Shown: positions 1 to 7,931 of the stretch, in pieces
Layout: every line of letters starts with the position of its first letter
How positions within the stretch are numbered: position 1 is the stretch's first letter
From: Rubrobacter calidifluminis
GTDB lineage: Bacteria > Actinomycetota > Rubrobacteria > Rubrobacterales > Rubrobacteraceae
Assembly (NCBI RefSeq): GCF_028617075.1
Contig: NZ_JAQKGV010000007.1
Location: forward strand, 1 to 64,000
Direction of reading: 5' to 3'
Length of the DNA stretch: 64,000 nt
Translations under genes and position numbers: made by a program
The notes under the pieces: model-generated
Databases searched by the model: none
Told to the model about the DNA's origin: nothing
What the model saw: the letters and a program-made list of their open reading frames with translations, nothing else

Positions 1-142
1 CCTCTATCTCCCGCCGGGCCCCCTCCAGGCTCTCGCCGGTGCGGGCCACGAGGGCCACCGCAAACCCCTCCCGCGCGAAGCGCCGGGCCACCGCCGAGCC
101 GAGCCCCGGCCCCACCCCGACGACCGCCGCAACCGGGCTCAC
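1..142 (-). CDS. SDR-family oxidoreductase, N-terminal part only (runs off window)
   Basis: The first 47 codons of a leftward gene cut by the window edge. It starts at GTG 142, and that GTG overlaps the TGA of the fuconate dehydratase gene (GTGA, 139-142), so the two are translationally coupled. The N-terminus carries a glycine-rich Rossmann motif, GVGPGLGSAVA, followed by a basic VARTGESL segment, as in NADP-dependent short-chain dehydrogenases. As the last visible gene of the leftward sugar-acid operon it probably oxidises or reduces a pathway intermediate. The catalytic Tyr/Lys lies outside the window, so the substrate cannot be named. Confidence 0.75.
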   Translation of the reverse strand, partial: MSPVAAVVGVGPGLGSAVARRFAREGFAVALVARTGESLEGARREIE

Positions 143-1449
143 AGCTTACCCCCCTCCTCGCTCCACACCGGTCCTTCGGGGAAGGCATACCTCTCGAGCG
201 AGGCGCGCTTCATCTCTATCGAGTAGCCGGGGGCTTCCGGGGGCATGTATCGGCCGTCCTTTATCACGACCGGGTGGACGAAGTGCTCGTGCAGGTGGTC
301 GACGTACTCGAGGATGCGATCCTCGAGCGAGGCCCCAACGCAGATGTAGTCGAAGATCGAGAGGTGCTGGACGTACTCGCACAAGCCCACCCCGCCCGCG
401 TGCGGGCAGACCGGGATCCCGAACTTCTTCGCCAGAAGGAGCACCGCGATCACCTCGTTCACCCCGCCGAGCCGGCAGGCGTCTATCTGGCAGAAGCTTA
501 TGGCATCGGCCTGCATCAGCTGCTTGAAGACGATGCGGTTCTGGCAGTGTTCCCCGGTGGCGACCCCTATGGGTGCCACAGCTTTCGCTATGCGGGCGTG
601 GCCGAGGACGTCGTCGGGGCTGGTGGGCTCTTCGATCCAGTACGGCTCGAAGGGCGCGAGGCGCTCCATCCAGGCGATGGCCTCTTCCACGTCCCACACC
701 TGGTTGGCGTCGACCATGAGCTTCCTCTCCGGGCCTATTACCTCCCGGATGAGGGCGGCCCGTCTGACGTCGTCCTCAACGTCCGCCCCGACCTTCATCT
801 TGAAGTGGGTCCAGCCCCTCTCGACCCCCTCGCGGGCAAGCGCCCTCATCTTATCGTCGGGGTAGCCGAGCCAGCCCGCAGAGGTGGTGTATGCGGGGAA
901 ACCTTCCTCCAACATCTCCCGCTCGCGTTCGGCGCGGGTGGGTTCGTTCTCCCGGAGGATCTTGAGCGCCTCCTCCGGGGTCAACGCGTCGGTTATGTAC
1001 CTGAACGGCACGCAGGAGACGATCTCCTCCGGGCTCATGTCCGAGAGGAGCCTCCAGAGCGGTTTGCCCTCCTTCTTCGCCCACAGGTCCCACACGGCGT
1101 TGACGATGGCGGCGGTGGCCATGTGGATCACGCCCTTCTGCGGCCCGAGCCACCGTAGCTGCCCGTCGGAGGTCATCCGCTCCCAGAAGGCCCCCATGTC
1201 CGAGGTGAACCTCTCGAGCTCCTCCCCGACCACGAGCGAGGCGAGCGCCTCTATCCCGGAGACGATCACCTCGGTACCCCGCCCGCAGGTGAAGGCGAGC
1301 CCGTGGCCCTCGAGACCGGGTTCGTCGGTTTTGAGGATCACGTACGCCGCCGAGTAGTCGGGGGCGTGGTGCATCGCGTCCGAACCTGAGAGGTCGCGCG
1401 AGGTCGGGAAGCGCACGTCGTGGGCCTCAAGGCCAACTATCCTGGTCAT
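139..1449 (-). CDS. L-fuconate dehydratase-type enolase superfamily protein
   Basis: A 436-residue mandelate racemase-like enolase, close to the usual length of L-fuconate dehydratase (about 440), which converts L-fuconate to 2-keto-3-deoxy-L-fuconate. Visible active-site elements are the KxK pair K217/K219, metal ligands D247, E273 (in WIEEP) and E300 (in TGEH), and the D323/H350 dyad (QIDACRLGG and CPHAGG). These positions fit the fuconate dehydratase subgroup. The ATG at 1449 follows an AAAGGGGG ribosome site; the reading frame is open further upstream, but that part overlaps the transporter. It lies 11 bases after an MFS gene and overlaps an SDR by 4 bases. The exact substrate is inferred; a related 6-deoxy or aldonic acid is possible. 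Confidence 0.82.
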   Translation of the reverse strand: MTRIVGLEAHDVRFPTSRDLSGSDAMHHAPDYSAAYVILKTDEPGLEGHGLAFTCGRGTEVIVSGIEALASLVVGEELERFTSDMGAFWERMTSDGQLRWLGPQKGVIHMATAAIVNAVWDLWAKKEGKPLWRLLSDMSPEEIVSCVPFRYITDALTPEEALKILRENEPTRAEREREMLEEGFPAYTTSAGWLGYPDDKMRALAREGVERGWTHFKMKVGADVEDDVRRAALIREVIGPERKLMVDANQVWDVEEAIAWMERLAPFEPYWIEEPTSPDDVLGHARIAKAVAPIGVATGEHCQNRIVFKQLMQADAISFCQIDACRLGGVNEVIAVLLLAKKFGIPVCPHAGGVGLCEYVQHLSIFDYICVGASLEDRILEYVDHLHEHFVHPVVIKDGRYMPPEAPGYSIEMKRASLERYAFPEGPVWSEEGGKL

Positions 1450-1460
1450 CCATCCCCCTT

Positions 1461-2819
1461 TCAGATCACCCGCGCAGATTCCCTGCTTCCCGTCCTCTCC
1501 GCCGGCAGCGGCTCGACCCTGCCCACGATGAAGAGGTAGGAGAGCGCCCCGACGATCGCGAGGACGCCGGCGGTGATGAGCCCGCCGACGAACGAGCCCG
1601 TCGCTCCGAGAACAGCTCCGAGCACGGCGGGGCTCGCGATCCCGGCGAGGTTCGAGGCGAAGTTCTGGATGCCGCCGATCGAGGCGACCCAGGAGACGGA
1701 AGACCCCTCGGCGGCCTGCGGCGCGACATCCGCGGGGAGAGACCACACGCTCGCCGCCGCGAAGGTGAGGCTCGCGTAGGAAACCGAAAGCAACGCGAGC
1801 GCCCCGGCCGCCGTCGGCACCAGCGCGGCGAGGGCTATCACCGAGGAGAAGAGCATCCCGCCGACCAGGCACACCTTGCGCGCCACGGTGAGGCTCGCCC
1901 CCCGCCGGACCAGGAAGTCCGAGAAGAGCCCCCCGACCCAGCCACCGGGTATCGCGACGATCGCCGGGATCGTCCCGAAGATACCGAGCTGCAGGAGGTC
2001 GAAACCCCTGGCCTTCACCAGGTAACTCGGGAACCAGGTGATGAAGAAGTAGATGACGAAGTTGAGGCAGAAGAACCCGATCATCATCCCCCAGATCGTG
2101 CGGTAGCGGAAGAGATCCCGCCAGCGGATCTCGTTCGCTCTCCTCTGAGGCTGCCGGCTCCTGTCGTAGTCGGCGGTCCTGGCCCCGCCGGCCTCGATGT
2201 ACCGCAGCTCTTCCTCAGAAACCCTCGGATGCCTCCTCGGGCTGCGGTAGAGCAGCACCCAGAAGATGGCCCACACGATCCCCAAAGCCCCGGTCACGGC
2301 GAAGGAGACCCGCCACCCGAACGCCCCGATGAGCCCGGCGACTATCGGGAGCGAGAGCGCCGTGCCGACCCTGGCTCCGGAGTCGAAGATGCTGGTGGCA
2401 AAGGCCCGCTCCTGTTTGGGGAACCACTGGGAGACGACCTTGGCGCAGCTCGGATACCCTCCGGCCTCACCGGCGCCGAGCAGGAGCCGGAACCCGAAGA
2501 GCGAGGCGAAGTTCCTCGCGAGCCCGGTGGCCGCAGTAAAGACCGACCACCACACGACCGCCACCGTGTAGACGAGCCGCGCCCCGAACCGGTCGACCCA
2601 GTAGCCCATCGGGAGCTGGAAGAAGGCATAGGTGTAGAAGAACGCCCCGAGCGCGAGCCCCATCGCGAAATCGCCTATCCCGAGCTCCTTCTGGATGTGG
2701 GTCGCCGCTACCCCGAGGTTCGCCCGGTCGATGTAGTTTATGGCTATGCCGAAGAAGGCCAGGACGACCATCAGCCAGCGCACCCGGCTCCTCCCGGCGA
2801 CTCCCCTTCTCACAGACAC
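1461..2819 (-). CDS. MFS transporter, anion:cation symporter type
   Basis: A 452-residue membrane protein with about 12 hydrophobic segments. It carries the N-terminal NYIDRANLGVA motif and the PMGYWVDRFGAR loop typical of the ACS branch of the major facilitator superfamily, which imports hexuronates, galactonate and related organic anions with protons or sodium. The GTG at 2819 is preceded by GGGGAG 8 bases upstream; a second in-frame GTG two codons later is a possible alternative. Sitting between an SDR and fuconate dehydratase, it most likely imports the sugar acid or sugar degraded by this operon. The substrate is inferred from context. Confidence 0.85.
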   Translation of the reverse strand: MSVRRGVAGRSRVRWLMVVLAFFGIAINYIDRANLGVAATHIQKELGIGDFAMGLALGAFFYTYAFFQLPMGYWVDRFGARLVYTVAVVWWSVFTAATGLARNFASLFGFRLLLGAGEAGGYPSCAKVVSQWFPKQERAFATSIFDSGARVGTALSLPIVAGLIGAFGWRVSFAVTGALGIVWAIFWVLLYRSPRRHPRVSEEELRYIEAGGARTADYDRSRQPQRRANEIRWRDLFRYRTIWGMMIGFFCLNFVIYFFITWFPSYLVKARGFDLLQLGIFGTIPAIVAIPGGWVGGLFSDFLVRRGASLTVARKVCLVGGMLFSSVIALAALVPTAAGALALLSVSYASLTFAAASVWSLPADVAPQAAEGSSVSWVASIGGIQNFASNLAGIASPAVLGAVLGATGSFVGGLITAGVLAIVGALSYLFIVGRVEPLPAERTGSRESARVI

Positions 2820-2855
2820 CTGTTCACTCCCCCTTTCCCTTGCCCTGCCCCCACT

Positions 2856-3623
2856 CTAGCGGGCGGTGACACCCCCGTCCACCACCATGCACGCCCCGAC
2901 GACCGATTCGGCCTCCTCGGAGGCCAGGTAGGCGGCCATCGCGGCGATCTCGTCCGGCCTGACGAGCCGCCCGTGCGGCTGACGCGCCCGCATCCTGGCG
3001 CGCGCCTCCTCCGGGTCGTCGTAGCCGGCCGTGATCCTGGCGACCCACGGCGTGTCCACCGTCCCGGGTGCGATGCAGTTGACCCTCACCCCCTCCCCGA
3101 TGTGGTCCATCGCGCAGGCCCGGGTCATCGAGAGGATCGCACCCTTCGCCGCACAGTAGACCGCCCGGTCGGTGAGCCCCACCAGCGCCGCGATGGAAGA
3201 CATGTTTATGACCGACCCACCCCCGGAATCCCGGATGGCGGGGATGGCATACTTCATCCCGAGGAAGGTCCCCCGCACGCACACGTCCATCATCCTGTCG
3301 TAGTCCTCCTCGGTCGTATCGGGAGCGGTCGCCGCCACTCCCACCCCCGCGTTGTTGACCATCACGTCGAGCCCGCCCCACTCCTCGACGACCCGCCCGA
3401 CGAGCGCCTCCACCTCATCGGCCCGCCTCACGTCCACCTGATGAACCAGCGTCTCGCCCTCGATCTCCGCCGCCACCTTCCGGGCCGCCCCCTCGTCCAC
3501 GTCCGCCAGAACCACCCTCGCCCCCTCCGAAGCCATCCTGAGCGCTATCGCCCGCCCGATACCGCTCCCGGCCCCGGTCACCACGACCCGCTTCCCCTCG
3601 AGCCGCCTCATCCCCTGCGTCAT
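2856..3623 (-). CDS. SDR-family dehydrogenase, probably sugar or sugar-acid specific
   Basis: A 255-residue classical short-chain dehydrogenase. It shows the cofactor motif TGAGSGIG (residues 16-23), the NNAG motif near 90-93 and the catalytic Ser143, Tyr156 and Lys160 (SS, then YCAAK). It is the first gene of the leftward operon that continues with an MFS transporter and fuconate dehydratase, so a role such as L-fucose dehydrogenase or 2-keto-3-deoxyfuconate dehydrogenase is likely. The ATG at 3623 is chosen because GGAGGTGG lies just upstream; an ORF extension to 3686 runs through the regulatory region and is rejected. NAD versus NADP use cannot be decided from what I see, although Asp41 at the end of the second strand favours NAD. 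Confidence 0.85.
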   Translation of the reverse strand: MTQGMRRLEGKRVVVTGAGSGIGRAIALRMASEGARVVLADVDEGAARKVAAEIEGETLVHQVDVRRADEVEALVGRVVEEWGGLDVMVNNAGVGVAATAPDTTEEDYDRMMDVCVRGTFLGMKYAIPAIRDSGGGSVINMSSIAALVGLTDRAVYCAAKGAILSMTRACAMDHIGEGVRVNCIAPGTVDTPWVARITAGYDDPEEARARMRARQPHGRLVRPDEIAAMAAYLASEEAESVVGACMVVDGGVTAR

Positions 3624-3643
3624 CACCCACCTCCAGAGATTTG

Positions 3644-3658
3644 TTCCATTGAATGAAA
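3644..3658. promoter_or_regulatory. Candidate IclR-type operator (dyad 1)
   Basis: The 15-base sequence TTCCATTGAATGAAA is an imperfect palindrome of the form TTyCATTsAATGrAA. It lies in the divergent gap between the leftward SDR operon and the rightward iclR gene, 15 bases upstream of the iclR -35 box. IclR-family sites are commonly short TTCCA/TGGAA-type dyads, so this is the most likely operator for both arms. Confidence 0.5.
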
Positions 3659-3672
3659 ATTGCTTTCTTTCC

Positions 3673-3701
3673 TTGACACAGAACATGAAAGCATGTACCT
3701 T
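3673..3701 (+). promoter_or_regulatory. Promoter of the iclR-led operon
   Basis: TTGACA (3673-3678) and TACCTT (3696-3701) are separated by 17 bases, an almost ideal sigma-70/SigA-type promoter. Transcription would start near 3708 and give a leader of about 20 bases that carries the AAGGAG ribosome site before the GTG at 3729. Confidence 0.7.
3683..3696. promoter_or_regulatory. Candidate operator (dyad 2) inside the iclR promoter spacer
   Basis: ACATG-AAAG-CATGT is a perfect 5-base inverted repeat that sits between the -35 and -10 boxes of the iclR promoter. A repressor bound here would block RNA polymerase, so autoregulation is plausible. The sequence differs from dyad 1, so one protein may not recognise both. 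Confidence 0.35.
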
Positions 3702-3728
3702 GCGCTACTGCAAGGGGAAGGAGATCGG

Positions 3729-4547
3729 GTGGAAGGGAAGATCAGGGAGAGACGCGACGGCCGGGTAGAGACGCTGGCGCGGGGTTTGAGCCTTCTGGTG
3801 GCCTTCGGGGAGGGAGGCGGGGGCAAGACGCTCACGGAGCTGGCACGGGCTGCGGGTCTTCCGAAGCCGACTGCGATGCGGATGCTCCGTACTCTGGAAG
3901 AGTTCGGGTTCGTGAGCCGGGAAGGGAGGCTCTACCACGTGGGTCCACGGTGTCTTTCGCTCGGCAACCTCTACGATCTGGACGAGGATCTCAGGTGCTG
4001 GTCGCTCCCGGTGATGCGCGAGCTGACGCAAGAGGTCGGTGAGGTCGTACAGCTCGCGGTGTTGAAGGGGCGGGAGATCCTCTACCTCGAGCGCACCGAG
4101 CCGCGCCGGTCGGTCACGGTCGTACTCTCGCGGCCCGGCTCGACCCGCCCGGCGCACTGCACGGCTTTGGGCAAGGCGCTTCTGGCCTTCGGCGGCGAGA
4201 GGGAGCGGGAGGAGTATCTGGCGGTGGACAGGCTCGAGTCGCGCACGTCGAGATCGATCACCAGCCCGGAGGCGTTGCGTGCCGAGCTCGAGGTGACGCG
4301 GAGGCGCGGGTATGCGGTGGACGATACCGAGAGCGACGAAGAGGTAAGGTGCGTGGCCGCCCCCATCTTCGACGGGGTGGGGATGTGCATAGCCGCCATG
4401 AGCGTCTCCGCGCCCGCCTACCGTTTGCCGGAGGAGAGGCAGGCGGCGCTCGGGGCGCTGGTGCGGGAGTATGCCGGGAGGGTCACGCAGGCGTACTGCC
4501 GGGGGGTGGGACAGGTCCCGCCGGGTGCTGGGAGGAGGGAAGGATAA
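3729..4547 (+). CDS. IclR-family transcriptional regulator
   Basis: A 272-residue regulator with an N-terminal winged helix (LARGLSLLVAF, then LTELARAAGLPKPTAMRMLRTLEEFGFV) and the IclR effector domain (ALGKALLAF, VDDTESDEEVRCVAAPIFD). The open frame begins at 3660, but the -35 and -10 boxes lie inside that stretch, so GTG 3729 with AAGGAG 5-6 bases before it is the likely start. It is transcribed away from the SDR/fuconate dehydratase operon and is 3 bases ahead of an MFS gene, so it probably senses a sugar acid and controls both arms. KdgR-like repression or PcaR-like activation cannot be distinguished from sequence. Confidence 0.9.
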   Translation: MEGKIRERRDGRVETLARGLSLLVAFGEGGGGKTLTELARAAGLPKPTAMRMLRTLEEFGFVSREGRLYHVGPRCLSLGNLYDLDEDLRCWSLPVMRELTQEVGEVVQLAVLKGREILYLERTEPRRSVTVVLSRPGSTRPAHCTALGKALLAFGGEREREEYLAVDRLESRTSRSITSPEALRAELEVTRRRGYAVDDTESDEEVRCVAAPIFDGVGMCIAAMSVSAPAYRLPEERQAALGALVREYAGRVTQAYCRGVGQVPPGAGRREG

Positions 4548-4550
4548 CCG

Positions 4551-5867
4551 ATGGCCGGCGGTGCGACATCCCAGGGCAAGGCCGGGAGGATCTGGCGTTA
4601 TGTCCCACGGGGTCATCCCGTCTCCTGGTGGATGCTCCTCGTCACGACGGGGGCCATCCTGATCACCTCCATAGATCGCACGATACTGCCGACGGTCCTT
4701 CCGGCGATCCTCAGAGAGTTCGACCTCTCCACCGCTCAGGGCGGCTTGCTCGTCTCTTTGAGCTTCGCCGGTATGGCCGTCGGTGGCATCATACTCGGCA
4801 CCCTGGGCGACAGCCCTGGTCGCGGGCCTCGCCGGGCGTGGATGTGGGGCGTGGCGCTGCTCTTCGAGATAGTCGGGGCCGTGGCGACGGCACTCTCGAG
4901 CACCCTGAATCAGCTTCGGGCCTCCCGGATACTCGGGGGGATGGGCGAAGGTTCTATGGAGCCGGTGAACGTCGCGATGGTCGGGGAGTGGTGGCAGAAA
5001 GAGAACCGTGGCTTCGCCGTCGGCACCCATCATACGGGATTTCCCATCGGGCAGTTTGTGGGACCGGCACTCATCGGGGCACTCCTGGCGGTGGGCACCT
5101 GGCGGACCGCCTTCCTAGTCATCCCTCTCATAGGCATCCCAATCTTCGTGCTCCAGACCGTGCTCGCCAGGAAGCGGAACCTAGAGAAGGTCAACCGCTG
5201 GGTCAGGGAGCGCGGCATGACACCCTCGGTCACGGTCGACCAGATCGAGGGTGAGGGCTGGACCAACCCCTGGACCAACATCAGGCTCGCACTCTCCTAC
5301 CGCAACGTGAGGCTCGCGGTGCTGACCAACTTCCTGCTCCTGTTCTCCGAGTTCGGGATAGCGTCGTTCCTCACGCTGCAGCTTACCCAGAAAGCGGGCC
5401 TCTCCCTCGGAGAGGCGGCGGTAGTCTCCGGCGCTTCAGGGATAACCGGCTGGATCGGCCAGATCGTGTGGGGGACCGTCTCCGATCATCGGGGCAGGAA
5501 ATTCTCTTTGGGGATAATCTCGGTCGGGCTCGCGGTGGCCACACTCGCGATGATCTTCATAAACAGCGCGGCCCTGGGTTGGATCATCCTGATCGGGTGG
5601 GGGCTTTTCCGCAACTCGCCCTACCCGGTCCTCTACTCCTCGGTCATAGACACCGTCCCCGACGCGGCGTCTTCGGGGATGGGGCTCATGATCGGGGTGG
5701 GGCTCGGCGTCTCGGGGACGATAGTCGGATCGGTCTCCGGCTACATAATCGAACACTTCGGCTTCTCGTGGAACTATCTGCTGCTCGCCGCGATCTACCT
5801 CTCCACCCTCATCCCGGTGATGATGATGCGGGAGACGGCAGAAGGACGGGTTCCCACCCGGCGATGA
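4551..5867 (+). CDS. MFS transporter
   Basis: A 438-residue polytopic protein with about 12 hydrophobic segments. It has an SIDRTILPTVLPAIL first helix and the MFS loop motif DHRGRKFSLG between helices 8 and 9; the loop between helices 2 and 3 (GTLGDSPGRGPRRA) is less canonical. It follows iclR by 3 bases and precedes the cyclase gene, so it is in the same operon. This is one of three MFS genes in the locus; it belongs to a different branch from the NYIDR-type carriers at 1461 and 6629. Import of an organic acid or sugar acid is inferred from context only. Confidence 0.82.
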   Translation: MAGGATSQGKAGRIWRYVPRGHPVSWWMLLVTTGAILITSIDRTILPTVLPAILREFDLSTAQGGLLVSLSFAGMAVGGIILGTLGDSPGRGPRRAWMWGVALLFEIVGAVATALSSTLNQLRASRILGGMGEGSMEPVNVAMVGEWWQKENRGFAVGTHHTGFPIGQFVGPALIGALLAVGTWRTAFLVIPLIGIPIFVLQTVLARKRNLEKVNRWVRERGMTPSVTVDQIEGEGWTNPWTNIRLALSYRNVRLAVLTNFLLLFSEFGIASFLTLQLTQKAGLSLGEAAVVSGASGITGWIGQIVWGTVSDHRGRKFSLGIISVGLAVATLAMIFINSAALGWIILIGWGLFRNSPYPVLYSSVIDTVPDAASSGMGLMIGVGLGVSGTIVGSVSGYIIEHFGFSWNYLLLAAIYLSTLIPVMMMRETAEGRVPTRR

Positions 5868-5884
5868 CCCCGAAAGGAGGGAAT

Positions 5885-6607
5885 GTGACGCGAGCGCAAG
5901 AGAGCTCATCCTTCGCTCAGAAGCTGAACGAATACGAGTGGGTCGATCTCTCCCACACGCTGGAGGAAGGCATCCCGGCGTGGCCCACGCACGCCCGCTT
6001 CGGCCGCACCCTCTACGAGTCCTACGAGCTCGGGGATGCGGCCTGCCAGTACGCGCTCGCCATGGGCGAGCACACCGGCACCCACCTCGACGCCCCGCTG
6101 CACTTCATCGCGGAAGGCAGAGTCCACTACGGGATGGACGAAGTCCCCCTGAACCGGCTGGCGGGACGCGCCGCAACGATAGAGGCCACAGACCTCGCCC
6201 CGCGCGAGACACTTTCGGCGGAGCGTATACGCAGCTGGGAGCGGGAGTGGGGCGAGCTCGAGCCCGGGGACGCCGTCCTCATACGCTTCGGCTGGGACGA
6301 GCGCTGGGCAACGGGCAGGGAGGGCAGGGCCTTTCTCGAGGACTGGCCGGGCCTCGGCCGGGAGGCTGCAGAATACCTGGTGGAGAGGAAGGTGTCGCTC
6401 GTGGGCTGTGACACCCTGGCGATAGACGCCTCCGGCGACGAGACGTTCCCGGCCCACCACACGCTTCTCGGCAACGAGGTCTACATAGCTGAGAACCTCG
6501 CCAACCTGGGGTCGCTGCCGCCCTTCTGCATGTTCATGGCGTTCCCGCTCAAGATCCGCGGCGGCTCGGGATCTCCGGTCCGGGCCCTCGCGCTGGTACC
6601 TAAGTAG
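5885..6607 (+). CDS. Cyclase-family (kynurenine formamidase-like) hydrolase
   Basis: A 240-residue protein of the metal-dependent cyclase family. The signature HTGTHLDAPLHF (residues 63-74) supplies the conserved His/Asp metal ligands, and DLSHTLEEGIPAWP near residue 21 is the usual N-terminal motif. The family hydrolyses amides or lactones, for example N-formylkynurenine. The GTG at 5885 follows a strong AAAGGAGG site; an upstream ATG at 5864 overlaps the MFS stop codon but has no comparable site. In this sugar-acid operon it could open a lactone or act on a keto-acid product. That role is inferred, since no kynurenine pathway genes are present. Confidence 0.82.
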   Translation: MTRAQESSSFAQKLNEYEWVDLSHTLEEGIPAWPTHARFGRTLYESYELGDAACQYALAMGEHTGTHLDAPLHFIAEGRVHYGMDEVPLNRLAGRAATIEATDLAPRETLSAERIRSWEREWGELEPGDAVLIRFGWDERWATGREGRAFLEDWPGLGREAAEYLVERKVSLVGCDTLAIDASGDETFPAHHTLLGNEVYIAENLANLGSLPPFCMFMAFPLKIRGGSGSPVRALALVPK

Positions 6608-6628
6608 ATCCGGGAAAGGGGGAGAACC

Positions 6629-7930
6629 ATGCAAGACTCCGCAACGCCCGCTCCGGTGGGCCGGGCCCGCTGGGCCAGGCTCATCCCGGTGGCGATCATC
6701 GTGTACATCATCTCGTTCATGGACCGCACCAACATCGGCTTCGCCTTCGGCGGGATGGAGAAAGAGCTGGGGATAGGAGCCGAGGCCGCGGGGCTCGCCG
6801 GGGGGATCTTCTTCATCGGGTACCTCTTCCTGCAGATCCCCGGCGGACACCTCGCCGAGCACTGGAGCGCGAAGAAGTTCGTCGGGATCATGATCATCGT
6901 CTGGGGCATCTTCGCGGTCCTCTCGGGGCTGGTGCAGAACTACTGGCAGCTTCTGGCAGTACGCTTCCTGCTCGGCATCTCGGAAGGCGGCATCTGGCCC
7001 GCGATACTGGTGCTCATAAGCCACTGGTTCCCCGCACGCGAGCGCGCCCGGGCCTACGGTTTCTGGATCATGAACATCGCGATAGCCTCGATCATCACCG
7101 CGCCGCTCTCCGGCTGGATCCTGACGTTCGCCGACTGGCGGTGGCTGTTCATCATCGAGGGGCTCTTCCCGTTCTTCATCGCCGCCCCGCTGTGGTGGTG
7201 GCTCGCAGCGGACTGGCCCTCCGAAGCCTCCTGGGTCTCCGAGGAGGAACGCGACTACATAGAACGCACGATCGCCGAGGAGCGCCGCAACGCCCCCGAG
7301 GTGGGCGGCTACAGGGAGGCCCTGCGAAGCGGCGTGGTGTGGCAGCTCGTCCTGGTCTATTTCCTGATCCAGATAGGCTTCTACGGGCTGAACCTGTGGC
7401 TTCCGACCGTGATCCACGAGATGAGCCAGCGGGGTTACGGGGCGGTCGGGCTGCTCACGGCGATCCCCTACATCGTCGCCATGATCGGGCTGTGGGTCAA
7501 CGGCTGGGCCGCCGACAGGGACGGCCACTACTCGCTGCACGTCTTCCTCGCGATGCTCATCGCCGCGGTCGCCCTCGTCGCCTCGGTCGCCATCGGCAAG
7601 GGCAACATCGTGCCCTCGGTGGTGCTTTTGAGCCTGGCGATGGGCGGCGCCCTGGCCTACGACGGCCCGTTCTGGGCCGCGGCCTCCGAGGCGATGCCCG
7701 CGGCCGTGGCGGGTGGGGCGATGGGCCTGATCAACGCGCTCGGCAACCTGGGCGGGTTCGCAGGACCCTACCTGGGCGGCTACCTGCAGCAGAAGAGCGG
7801 CAGCTTCGTGAGCACCGCGAGCGTGCTCGCCGCAGCCCTCTTTCTGGCGGGGATAGTGATGATGACGGTGAGGGTGCGCCGCCAGCACGTGGAGGCGCGC
7901 ACAGAGGAAACCCAGGAGGTGAGGGGTTAG
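6629..7930 (+). CDS. MFS transporter, anion:cation symporter type
   Basis: A 433-residue transporter with about 12 membrane segments, an SFMDRTNIGFAFGGM first-helix motif and LQIPGGHLAEHWSAKK in the first cytoplasmic loop, matching the ACS branch that carries phthalate, tartrate, hexuronates and galactonate. The start follows AAAGGGGGAG. It lies between the cyclase and an alcohol dehydrogenase whose GTG begins 2 bases after its stop. It is similar in layout to the transporter at 24649. It probably feeds the D-galactonate dehydratase-type branch downstream. Confidence 0.85.
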   Translation: MQDSATPAPVGRARWARLIPVAIIVYIISFMDRTNIGFAFGGMEKELGIGAEAAGLAGGIFFIGYLFLQIPGGHLAEHWSAKKFVGIMIIVWGIFAVLSGLVQNYWQLLAVRFLLGISEGGIWPAILVLISHWFPARERARAYGFWIMNIAIASIITAPLSGWILTFADWRWLFIIEGLFPFFIAAPLWWWLAADWPSEASWVSEEERDYIERTIAEERRNAPEVGGYREALRSGVVWQLVLVYFLIQIGFYGLNLWLPTVIHEMSQRGYGAVGLLTAIPYIVAMIGLWVNGWAADRDGHYSLHVFLAMLIAAVALVASVAIGKGNIVPSVVLLSLAMGGALAYDGPFWAAASEAMPAAVAGGAMGLINALGNLGGFAGPYLGGYLQQKSGSFVSTASVLAAALFLAGIVMMTVRVRRQHVEARTEETQEVRG

Positions 7931-7931
7931 C

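Noticed and set aside
2229-3656. A 475-codon rightward open frame opposite the MFS and SDR genes
   Set aside because: It is the antisense shadow of two clear genes, rich in Pro, Arg, His and Gly as expected from opposite-strand reading of high-GC codons, with no family motif.
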